Below are positions 1-5,822 of a DNA stretch of 36,327 nt, in pieces (position 1 is the first letter of the stretch; each line of letters starts with the position of its first letter). The DNA is from a virus. A model generated the notes under the pieces. That model had not been told where the DNA came from and made no database searches. It worked only from the letters and a program-made list of their open reading frames with translations. The translations under genes and the position numbers were made by a program. The stretch spans positions 1 to 36,327 of IMG/VR virus record IMGVR_UViG_3300000553_000134; one strand, 5' to 3'.

Positions 1-10
1 GCGGTTTACG

Positions 11-460
11 ATGAGTCGGAACTACATCAACAAGCAGATCAAGGCTGCTGAGACTGTTGGAAATTTGGAAACCATTGGTTTCCAGACTGTTGGAAATTTG
101 GGTACAATTGTACCCAAACCATCATCGGAAGCCCAAGCTCGCCCCCTTTCCAAGCTCCCCGCCGCCCAACAACCCGCAGCATGGGAGAAAGCGCAGGAAG
201 CAGCCAAGGAGGAAGGCAAGCCGGTTGCAGCCCGTCACGTTGAAAAGGCAGTGGCGGAAGTTATCGACGCGTTAGTCGTGGATGGGACGAAGGGACCGGA
301 AAAGAAAACGATAGTTAGAAAGTTGGTCCTATCAATGGGAATGGGAATTTTCAGGAACGCCAAAAGCGTTATGTCAACCATCACAAAAACCGACACCGAG
401 CGGGAATCCGCGTTCAAATCTATGATTGAGTATTGCAAACAACAACTAGGAAACAAATGA
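11..460 (+). CDS. ParB-associated small DNA-binding-type protein
   Basis: This 149-residue protein sits directly before a ParB-like gene (stop at 458-460, next ATG at 462). The stretch from about residue 44 to 85 (RPLSKLPAAQQPAAWEKA, then a V-A-A-R-H-V-E-K-A-V segment) is the pattern I recall from linkers that follow ParB domains in phage and plasmid ParB/methylase proteins. I infer a partition or replication accessory role, not a proven one. Residues 13-35 are an odd tandem (TVGNLETIGF then TVGNLGTIV) caused by DNA repeats and palindromes under the coding sequence. Only ten bases precede the ATG here. If the contig is circular, an in-frame ATG at the junction (bases 36326, 36327, 1) would add four residues (MRFT). 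Confidence is good that it is coding and low on function. Confidence 0.6.
   Translation: MSRNYINKQIKAAETVGNLETIGFQTVGNLGTIVPKPSSEAQARPLSKLPAAQQPAAWEKAQEAAKEEGKPVAARHVEKAVAEVIDALVVDGTKGPEKKTIVRKLVLSMGMGIFRNAKSVMSTITKTDTERESAFKSMIEYCKQQLGNK
51..118. repeat. Paired direct repeats, each followed by a palindrome
   Basis: An 18-bp direct repeat (AGACTGTTGGAAATTTGG) occurs at 51-68 and 84-101. The first copy runs into an inverted repeat, TGGAAACCA at 66-74 and TGGTTTCCA at 76-84. The second runs into a perfect 22-bp palindrome at 97-118, centred between 107 and 108. All lie inside the 5' end of the first gene, upstream of a ParB-like gene. This arrangement suits a parS-like centromere, operator or replication site; that role is inference. 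Confidence 0.6.
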
Positions 461-461
461 T

Positions 462-1262
462 ATGAAACCACAAGAAAACAAGACACAAGCGCCAAAACTT
501 GAGAAATCCAAGGATTACGAAAAGTTTCACCAAAACTCCGAACAGAGGAAAATGTCACCTCCGCACGTCGCCAGACTCATGGAGAGTATGAGGAAAAACG
601 GATTCTTTGCCTCGAAACCGTTGCACGTTTACGCGGTGGGCGGAAGCTATCGGGTGGTTGACGGTCACAACCGACTCGCTGCCGCGAAAGAGCTTGGAAT
701 CGAATTTTACTACGTCGTGGAATCACAGGAGACGCAACTGGCCATTGCGGACCTTAACAGCAATGTTGCTAAATGGTCACTTTCCGACTATGTTAGAATG
801 TACTCCATGCGCGGTAAAATTGACTATCAGGAATTGCAGAAATACGCTGAAACTGGAGTCTCTATCTCGCTTGCGGCGTCTATGCTTATCGGAAACTCCG
901 CCGCGTCTGGAAACGCTTCAGGTCCGATCCGCGCCGGAACATTCAAGATTAAGACAAGGCTGCAAATAAACGAATTGGTTTCCATCATCGAACCCATGGG
1001 GAAAAATCACCCGGTAGTTAAGACGATCTCTTTCGTGAATGCGTTCTCTTTGTGCTACCTATCTAAAAATATTGATTTAGCTAGATTGAAACGCGGCATA
1101 TTTTCCAATCCGGCAATGCTGGAAAAAACAAGCACGCTAGATCAAATGCTATCGCAAATCGAGGCGATATATAATTTCAAACACAGCAATAAGATTCCGC
1201 TGTCGTTCATCGTCAAGCAGGATTCGACGCAACGTAATGCTATCAAACCCAGCAAGCCATGA
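462..1262 (+). CDS. ParB/Spo0J-like nuclease-domain protein
   Basis: A 266-residue protein with a ParB N-terminal domain. The hallmark is VVDGHNRLAAAKELGI near residues 65-80, preceded by a segment (SPPHVARLMESMRKNGFF, 32-49) typical of the first helices of this fold. A following N-S-N-V-A-K-W-S-L-S-D-Y pattern is also usual in phage relatives. The family binds DNA and in partition systems hydrolyses CTP; no partner ATPase (ParA) is visible in the window. It follows the first gene with a two-base gap and overlaps the next by ATGA at 1259-1262, so the three look co-translated. The C-terminal half is unassigned. Function may be partition, regulation or guidance of a methylase whose remnant lies at 2162-2284. 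Confidence 0.75.
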   Translation: MKPQENKTQAPKLEKSKDYEKFHQNSEQRKMSPPHVARLMESMRKNGFFASKPLHVYAVGGSYRVVDGHNRLAAAKELGIEFYYVVESQETQLAIADLNSNVAKWSLSDYVRMYSMRGKIDYQELQKYAETGVSISLAASMLIGNSAASGNASGPIRAGTFKIKTRLQINELVSIIEPMGKNHPVVKTISFVNAFSLCYLSKNIDLARLKRGIFSNPAMLEKTSTLDQMLSQIEAIYNFKHSNKIPLSFIVKQDSTQRNAIKPSKP

Positions 1263-1552
1263 ACAAACTACAAGTTAACAACGAACGCATGGATCAATTC
1301 TGCGAGACAATCGCGACGCAATGCCGCACTGCCGTTTTTGAGCGGTCGGCGGACATCCTAAAAGCATGGCAAGAAACGATCCTTGAAAGCCAGGATGAAG
1401 AAGGTGCCTTCCCCAAGCTCAAGCTGGGATTCGGCGTGACGGTGGACCTGGAGGCGGGAAAGATTGATACGCAAATCCGGTTTACATGCGCCTATAAATC
1501 CACCATCAGCGATGACATACCAGACCCTAACCAGCTGGAGATGTTCTCTTGA
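1259..1552 (+). CDS. Small hypothetical phage protein
   Basis: A 97-residue protein whose ATG overlaps the stop of the ParB-like gene, implying translational coupling. The N-terminal 45 residues are helical and charged. The middle (FPKLKLGFGVTVDLEAGKI) looks like beta strands, and the tail ends DIPDPNQLEMFS, a style common in small phage early proteins. I do not recognise a function. Its position between a ParB-like protein and a Holliday-junction resolvase suggests DNA metabolism, but nothing in the sequence fixes this. Confidence 0.65.
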   Translation: MNKLQVNNERMDQFCETIATQCRTAVFERSADILKAWQETILESQDEEGAFPKLKLGFGVTVDLEAGKIDTQIRFTCAYKSTISDDIPDPNQLEMFS

Positions 1553-1575
1553 TCTAACATTCACCCGTAGTGATA

Positions 1576-1632
1576 CCGAGTCCCGAAACGGAAAAGGCGA
1601 GTGCCTTACCGGGCTTGTGCTTCGGGGCTCGG
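1576..1632 (+). ncRNA. Candidate structured RNA in intergenic gap
   Basis: The 105-base gap before the resolvase gene folds well. A 12-bp stem (1576-1587 with 1621-1632, one G-U pair) encloses a nested hairpin at 1589-1611: CGG/CCG below, AAGGC/GCCTT (1594-1598 with 1603-1607) above, and a GAGT tetraloop. No T-run follows, so a plain intrinsic terminator is unlikely. It could be a processing site, translational switch or small RNA. I recognise no known Rfam family. Confidence 0.5.
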
Positions 1633-1657
1633 AATACACTAACAAAAATATAACATT

Positions 1658-2107
1658 ATGAGTACTATCATTGGAATCGACCCCGGTAAGAACGGGGCAA
1701 TCGCTTGGATCACTGACGGCAAACCATGCGTTGAGAAAATGCCGGAAACGCTGCAGGACTTGTGGGATTTAATAGAAGATTTTTCCCCCGCCTTATGGGA
1801 GGCTGGTACAAAGCCAAAAGCCTACATCGAAGCCGTCCATAGCTCGCCACAAATGGGAGTGACCAGCGCCTTCACATTCGGCCAAGGTTTCGGCCACCTC
1901 GAAATGGCACTGACCGCAGCCGTGATACCATTCGAGCGGGTCACGCCGCAACGGTGGCAAAAGGCGATGGGCTGTCTAACTAAGGGCGATAAGAACGTCT
2001 CAAAGCGTCGCGCTCAAGAACTATTCCCGCAGATGAAAGTTACGCACGCCACGGCCGACGCTCTGCTGATTGCTGAGTACGGGACAAGACAACTCCAACC
2101 ATACTAA
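1658..2107 (+). CDS. RuvC-like Holliday junction resolvase
   Basis: A 149-residue RNase H-fold endonuclease of the RuvC type. Acidic residues expected at the active site are visible: D8 in GIDPGKNGA, E58 in YIEAVHSSP, and D134 in THATADALLIAEYG, where the A-x-A-D-A-L pattern is typical of the last RuvC motif. The size is close to bacterial RuvC (~160-170). Such phage enzymes resolve branched replication and recombination intermediates before packaging. The start follows the structured RNA, with CTAACAAAAAT just upstream and no Shine-Dalgarno sequence. Confidence in the family is high. Confidence 0.85.
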   Translation: MSTIIGIDPGKNGAIAWITDGKPCVEKMPETLQDLWDLIEDFSPALWEAGTKPKAYIEAVHSSPQMGVTSAFTFGQGFGHLEMALTAAVIPFERVTPQRWQKAMGCLTKGDKNVSKRRAQELFPQMKVTHATADALLIAEYGTRQLQPY

Positions 2108-2161
2108 CAAATGAGAAAAATGAAAGCTTATGAAAATGAAACAACAAAGTGAAAAGCGGGG

Positions 2162-2284
2162 ATGCGGGCGGATAGGCAATTCAGCGCGGCGCGTAAACTC
2201 GTCAAGACGCATCAAAACGTGCTCGTCTTCTGCAAGGGCGATCCACGCAAGGCGACCTTTTTAATTTCTCAGCAGAACGCCTAG
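2162..2284 (+). pseudogene. C-terminal remnant of a DNA methyltransferase
   Basis: A 40-codon open frame ending in TAG encodes FSAARKLVKTHQNVLVFCKG followed by DPRKAT. This K-T-H-Q-N-V-L-V-F-x-K-G-D-P signature is what I recall from the C-terminus of phage DNA methylases, often ones fused or linked to ParB domains. The SAM-binding and catalytic motifs that should precede it are absent, because the resolvase gene ends only 54 bases upstream. I read it as the tail of a deleted methylase gene. It might still be translated from ATG 2162, but it cannot be a working enzyme alone. Confidence 0.6.
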
Positions 2285-2379
2285 CCCACGCACGCCGAAC
2301 CGAAATCATGTACACACTCACAATCAATCCAGAGGCGTTGCGTGCGGCGACTTGTTCTTTTTCCAAATTCTTAATTATT

Positions 2380-3018
2380 ATGAACCCGACAAAACAACGA
2401 ATCGCGATAGCTGAAGCCTGCGGATGGACATTCATCACACATGGTGATCATCCCTATGGACTTCCTCCAAATGACAAGACTGCACTACGAGAATCTGTGC
2501 TTCCAGATTACCTGAACGATCTGAATGCCATGCACACTGCCGAGGTGCTGAACCACGACAAATTCGATGGGTATTACTATCAGTGCCTTGAACTTTGCTG
2601 CTTCCGCTCACGCAATCTTCATGGACCAACCGGAACGCTTGCCGTTGGTTTTTCTGGTTGGATTGCGCACGCATCCGCACCCCAACGCGCCGAAGCGTTT
2701 TTGAAGACGCTCGAGTTATGGGAAGAGAACAGCGGAATTAGACCGAACCCCGCGCGAGTTATCCGGCACACCGATAATCAAATGACCAACAACGAAACAA
2801 CCAATCCCGAAGCGTCTGAAATACCGAATGATTATTACTCCGTGTATGTCAAACGCAAACCAAAAGATCGAGGAAACTTCCTCTGCAACGTCCTGGCAAA
2901 AAGTACATCCGACGCGATGCGGATTGCTCGAGCGCACGGCCACACGCTGCCGCGCGGCTCCTACTCCGTCCGCATCGGGAAAGAAGGATATTACGCCGCC
3001 CTAAGATATGCATTTTGA
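2380..3018 (+). CDS. Phage ABA-sandwich-like protein with C-terminal extension
   Basis: From ATG 2380 the product is 212 residues. The first ~120 match a small phage family I recall as the ABA-sandwich type: IAIAEACGW near the start, LPDYLNDLNAMHTAE in the middle, and APQRAEAFLKTLELWEE at the end. Family members normally stop there. Here the frame continues straight into a 70-bp repeat (2728-2797), then a further ~78 residues starting MTNNETT (an internal ATG at 2782) and ending RIGKEGYYAALRYAF. That tail may originally have been a separate small gene, fused by recombination at the repeat. An upstream ATG at 2308 is in frame, but the N-terminal family pattern favours 2380. Function unknown. 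Confidence 0.65.
   Translation: MNPTKQRIAIAEACGWTFITHGDHPYGLPPNDKTALRESVLPDYLNDLNAMHTAEVLNHDKFDGYYYQCLELCCFRSRNLHGPTGTLAVGFSGWIAHASAPQRAEAFLKTLELWEENSGIRPNPARVIRHTDNQMTNNETTNPEASEIPNDYYSVYVKRKPKDRGNFLCNVLAKSTSDAMRIARAHGHTLPRGSYSVRIGKEGYYAALRYAF
2728..2797. repeat. 70-bp direct repeat, copy 1
   Basis: It matches 4879-4948 over 70 bases with a single difference (A at 2785, C at 4936). In this copy the repeat is coding, right after the usual end of the ABA-sandwich domain. The two copies bracket 2,081 bp of small accessory genes. Confidence 0.95.
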
Positions 3019-3041
3019 TTTTAATAACTCCTAGACAACCA

Positions 3042-3626
3042 ATGATAAAACGACCACTCAACGAAAGGTTCTCAGTCGCCGTAGCACGCGGCACCAAATT
3101 CACGACGATACGCGATAAGCCTTGGCCGGTCGGCGTGCCGATCATGCTCTACAACTGGACCGGCAAGCCGTATCGGTCGCCGCAGTGTAATGTGGCCTCG
3201 ATCATCGTAACGGGATTCTGGAATATCTTCATCTGCCAAATGGAATCCGGGGCAATGCGATACTCATACGGCATGGATTCCAATATCCCGCTGTGGCAAC
3301 ACGAAGGATTTGAGTCGCCGGAAGAACTTGATGAGTGGTTCCGTCCTATGGTCGATCCAGGGATGACGATCACGAAGACTCTGATGCGTTTTAATCTGCA
3401 TAACGCTCTGGCTGAGAGCATTAGCCGGGTCGATCTCCTGCCACTTGCCGTGCCTCTTCCGTGTCCATTCTGTGGCGATCCAATGCGGATAAATGGCGCT
3501 AAACTGATAACTCACGCCATCCGTCCGGCCCCCACGCAAACCCCCACGCAACTCAAAAGCGCAGCCGCTCCAAGACTCACCCCCAACCCCACAATAAAAT
3601 GCCTGATACCCCACAACCGAAAGTAG
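3042..3626 (+). CDS. ASCH-like phage protein with zinc-ribbon tail
   Basis: From ATG 3042 the product is 194 residues. The opening MIKRPLNERFSVAVARG, then KFTTIRDKPWPVGVPIMLYNW, is a pattern I recall from a small phage family resembling the ASCH/PUA fold, a class that often binds RNA or modified nucleic acid. After GFESPEELDEWFRPM the expected domain ends. The C-terminus adds LPCPFCGDPM, half of a zinc-ribbon knuckle as in Lar-type restriction-alleviation proteins, but no second CxxC follows, so the ribbon is truncated. A start at 3015 would add nine residues without family support. It overlaps the next gene by 28 bases. The biological role is unknown. Confidence 0.65.
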   Translation: MIKRPLNERFSVAVARGTKFTTIRDKPWPVGVPIMLYNWTGKPYRSPQCNVASIIVTGFWNIFICQMESGAMRYSYGMDSNIPLWQHEGFESPEELDEWFRPMVDPGMTITKTLMRFNLHNALAESISRVDLLPLAVPLPCPFCGDPMRINGAKLITHAIRPAPTQTPTQLKSAAAPRLTPNPTIKCLIPHNRK

Positions 3627-3904
3627 CCGCAGAAAGCGGGTCGGATGCGCCGACTTGTTCTGCCTCTTTGACCCGAGAGCAGTTTGAAATCTTGCATCAC
3701 ACCGACAACCGCTCCGCCGGTCACAGATATTGCGGCGGCGGAAAGACGATGGATCAACTCGTCGAAATGGGCCTCATGGAATACCTGGGAACACAGTCAT
3801 GGTGTCCCGATCCATTCCACGGCATTACCACCAAGGGACTCGCGTCCTTGCGTCAGAACGCTGAAGTCCAGCCGCGCCCTGACCAACCCCAAACTAACCA
3901 ATAA
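3599..3904 (+). CDS. Small hypothetical protein (HTDNR/YCGGG type)
   Basis: A 101-residue protein. The core, REQFEILHHTDNRSAGHRYC followed by GGG and later a LVEMGLMEYLG and WCPDPFHGITTKG segment, resembles a recurrent small phage family whose shape suggests a winged-helix-like unit; that is a weak inference. The N-terminus carries the segment APTCSASL, also found at the start of the next protein. It starts inside the end of the preceding gene and ends just before ATG 3906. Confidence 0.65.
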   Translation: MPDTPQPKVAAESGSDAPTCSASLTREQFEILHHTDNRSAGHRYCGGGKTMDQLVEMGLMEYLGTQSWCPDPFHGITTKGLASLRQNAEVQPRPDQPQTNQ

Positions 3905-3905
3905 A

Positions 3906-4199
3906 ATGCCCAACTCAACAAACCATTCCCCGGCGTCGGCTGAGACTCCTTGTTCTGCGTCTTTGACTCCAGAGATTGACGCAGCCTCCTATGAAGCTAC
4001 TACGCGCACGGTCGGTAAGCGGATTGTGCCCTTGGAAAAAGCTCGGAAGATGGAACGCGAGAGGAACATCTACAAGGCTGCTCTTAAAAACGGAACGTGC
4101 GTAAGGTGCGCGGCAAATGGGTGGGATACGGAACGCCTCGGCCCATGTCCAAAATACCCCGAATGCCGCGAGTCATTCCCGCAGAACGCCAGTATATAG
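3906..4199 (+). CDS. Small Cys-containing hypothetical protein
   Basis: A 97-residue protein starting one base after the previous stop. Residues 15-22 are TPCSASLT, near-identical to a segment of the neighbour. The middle (PLEKARKMERERNIYKAALK) is a basic amphipathic helix. The C-terminus has CVRC, GWDTERLGPCPKYPEC, four cysteines that could bind zinc. It is the last plus-strand gene before a convergent minus-strand gene. No function is assigned. Confidence 0.6.
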   Translation: MPNSTNHSPASAETPCSASLTPEIDAASYEATTRTVGKRIVPLEKARKMERERNIYKAALKNGTCVRCAANGWDTERLGPCPKYPECRESFPQNASI

Positions 4200-4226
4200 C
4201 CATGGACACCGCGAAACAGACGCCGG

Positions 4227-4261
4227 AAAAAACCAATGGACACCGACGCGGTGTCCATTGG
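4227..4261 (-). terminator. Intrinsic terminator of the minus-strand gene
   Basis: A perfect 13-bp stem (4233-4245 with 4249-4261, CCAATGGACACCG and its complement, 3-base loop) is followed on the minus strand by six T's (4232 down to 4227). This is a textbook rho-independent terminator for transcription coming from the gene at 4289-4609. The plus-strand side is followed by a weaker T-rich tract. Confidence 0.85.
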
Positions 4262-4288
4262 CTACGATCTCTTGTTGTGGGTCTTTTG

Positions 4289-4609
4289 TTAGGCTGTCCA
4301 TGCCTCGCCGGTGACGGCATGATCGCCGGATTGGTTGAGGTATCCGCGCTGCCCATCGGAGGCGCGGACGAACTCCACATAGATCCCGACCTTGCCCTTG
4401 CTGGCGAGCCGCTCCGCAAGATCCTTAGCGACCGCCTTGGACACCTTGTGCTCGTGGCAAAATGGCGGCGACGTGCCGTTGTCCTCGACAACGGAATACA
4501 TGCCAGGGCGACCGCCCTTGGCCCCGTTGGCACGGCCAGCGGCGGCCTGTGCGGGTGTCTTTGCTGCTCCGCCGAGGCGGCCCAATTGTTGTGCTGCTTT
4601 ATTTTTCAT
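4289..4609 (-). CDS. Minus-strand accessory protein (LGRLGG family N-terminus)
   Basis: From its ATG at 4609 this encodes 106 residues. The N-terminus (KNKAAQQLGRLGGAAKT, then AAAGRANGAKGGRPG) is a recurrent motif in small phage and bacterial proteins and is echoed by the 46-residue gene at 34714-34854. The rest is compact and globular (SKAVAKDLAERLASKGKVGI). It has its own predicted promoter (4649-4676) and terminator (4227-4261), and a leader rich in CCAACC, so it is an independent transcription unit: a moron-like gene. A longer reading from 4648 would start inside the -10 box, so 4609 is preferred. The antisense plus-strand frame is rejected. Function unknown. Confidence 0.7.
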   Translation of the reverse strand: MKNKAAQQLGRLGGAAKTPAQAAAGRANGAKGGRPGMYSVVEDNGTSPPFCHEHKVSKAVAKDLAERLASKGKVGIYVEFVRASDGQRGYLNQSGDHAVTGEAWTA

Positions 4610-4648
4610 GGGGTTGGTTTTTGGGGTGGGGTGGTTGGACATGCGCAA

Positions 4649-4676
4649 ACAATACCGCAGCGCTGGGGTTTCGCAA
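4649..4676 (-). promoter_or_regulatory. Predicted promoter of the minus-strand gene
   Basis: Read on the minus strand, TTGCGA (4676-4671) and TATTGT (4654-4649) are separated by 16 bases and preceded by an AT-rich UP-like tract (TTGAAAATAATCC). The same arrangement, including the tract, occurs on the plus strand at 33195-33237. The predicted transcript would begin near 4642 and have a ~33-base C/A-rich leader before ATG 4609. Confidence 0.6.
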
Positions 4677-4878
4677 GGATTATTTTCAATTATTTTTCAC
4701 GGGCTCTTTTGAGTCCACACAACATGTTATTAGGCCAGCCGTGATTGGATTTAGCCATTAACGAGGTTCGCAAAATTTCCAATCTTTCGGCGGTTTTTTC
4801 TAAAGTACCAATGCGCGTTACCTTATTGCAAGAAAAATCTCAAATTATTTTCACGGCCCGATTCCGGGTCTTTCCCAC

Positions 4879-4948
4879 AACAGCGGAATTAGACCGAACC
4901 CCGCGCGAGTTATCCGGCACACCGATAATCAAATGCCCAACAACGAAA
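4879..4948. repeat. 70-bp direct repeat, copy 2
   Basis: Partner of 2728-2797. Here the copy is non-coding and lies 20-90 bases upstream of the replication initiator start. The equivalent of the internal ATG is followed by an early TAA after six codons. Confidence 0.95.
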
Positions 4949-4967
4949 AGTAACACCAAGTAACGCA

Positions 4968-5822
4968 ATGTCATACACCAAGCTTTTTGCATCAATCGTC
5001 ACATCGACAATCTGGACTGAGGATGACAAAACTCGAATCGTCTGGATAACCATGCTGGCAATCGCCAACAAGCACGGCGAGATTCAGGCGAGCATCCCCG
5101 GACTGGCTAGAGTTGCCGCCGTTTCGGTCGAGGATTGCGAGAGGGCAATTAATCGGTTCATGTCGCCGGATAAATACAGTCGGACGCCGGATGACGAGGG
5201 TAGGAGGATTGAAAAAATCGAAGGCGGATGGGTGTTGATAAACCACTCGAAATATAGAGCGATGGCCAGCAAAGACGAGGAGAAAACAGCTTCGGCAATT
5301 CGCCAGCAGCGATTCAGGGATCAGAAAAAAAGAAATTCTAGCGTAACGAAAAGTAACGGCGAGGTAACGCCCAGTAACGATGCAGTAACGGAAGATAGGG
5401 ACATAGCAGATACAGATACAGATACAAAAGCAAAGAAGAATACCCCCCTAACCCCCCAAGGGGGAGTGGGGGAGCAGTCAGAATTGATACCTTCGGCAAA
5501 CCCAGATTTCATGCCAATCGGATGGAAGCGACTAACGGAAAGGCAAAGGAAACTGGTCAAAGTTAAATTTAACACGCCGAAAATGATTCAGGTCGGATCA
5601 TGGTTTCGCCGGAAAGAATCCAACCTTTGGAACGTTTCCGAAGCCGCGTCAATCACGGAAATCGACCCTACTACTAACGAGGTAAACGGAATGGGCCGCT
5701 ACTACCTCGCCGACATCGAGCCTGACAAGGACATTCGCCGTCGCGACCTCCAGACGCTCCTCAACAACTGGGGCAGCGAACTCGACCGGGCACGAGCATT
5801 TTGCGGGAAGATGGGATCATGA
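4968..5822 (+). CDS. Replication initiator, lambda O-like
   Basis: A 284-residue protein. The first ~100 residues (MSYTKLFASIVTSTIWTEDD, then ASIPGLARVAAVSVEDCERA and RRIEKIEGGWVLINHSKYR) match the winged-helix N-terminal domain of phage replication proteins that recognise origin iterons. A charged, low-complexity linker (about residues 103-165, with DTDTDTK) separates it from a C-terminal region (PIGWKRLTERQRKLVKVKF) likely to contact the helicase. Five GTAACG repeats lie in the DNA of the linker, as the lambda origin lies inside O. The stop overlaps the helicase start (ATGA at 5819). Two further GTAAC sites just upstream may let the protein repress itself. Confidence 0.75.
   Translation: MSYTKLFASIVTSTIWTEDDKTRIVWITMLAIANKHGEIQASIPGLARVAAVSVEDCERAINRFMSPDKYSRTPDDEGRRIEKIEGGWVLINHSKYRAMASKDEEKTASAIRQQRFRDQKKRNSSVTKSNGEVTPSNDAVTEDRDIADTDTDTKAKKNTPLTPQGGVGEQSELIPSANPDFMPIGWKRLTERQRKLVKVKFNTPKMIQVGSWFRRKESNLWNVSEAASITEIDPTTNEVNGMGRYYLADIEPDKDIRRRDLQTLLNNWGSELDRARAFCGKMGS
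5343..5390 (+). repeat. Phased GTAACG iterons (candidate replication origin)
   Basis: GTAACG occurs at 5343, 5353, 5364, 5374 and 5385: steps of 10, 11, 10 and 11 bases, exactly one DNA turn each, so all sites face the same side. They sit in the linker of the initiator gene. Sites at 4950 (GTAACA) and 4960 (GTAACG), also 10 apart, lie just before the gene. The sequence is seen directly; the origin role is inferred from the lambda model. Confidence 0.6.

Larger units (their letters stand above)
4610..4967. other. Regulatory gap between divergent units
   Basis: About 360 bases without a credible gene. It holds the minus-strand promoter, a second AT-rich minus-oriented element (AAATTATTTTCACGG near 4846-4860 on plus) like those near 15820 and 34885, copy 2 of the 70-bp repeat (4879-4948), and two GTAAC sites (4950, 4960) just before the initiator ATG. 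A 72-codon open frame here (4745-4963) runs through the repeat and looks accidental. Confidence 0.6.

Noticed and set aside
4097-4744. 215-codon plus-strand frame
   Set aside because: Its second half is antisense to the better supported minus-strand gene, it crosses that gene's terminator hairpin, and the translation is Cys/Gly-rich without family resemblance. A fragment around 4202-4290 may be a remnant of a small membrane protein but is not supported.
4745-4963. 72-codon plus-strand frame before the initiator
   Set aside because: Half of it is the 70-bp repeat, which is read in another frame elsewhere, and it has no start context.
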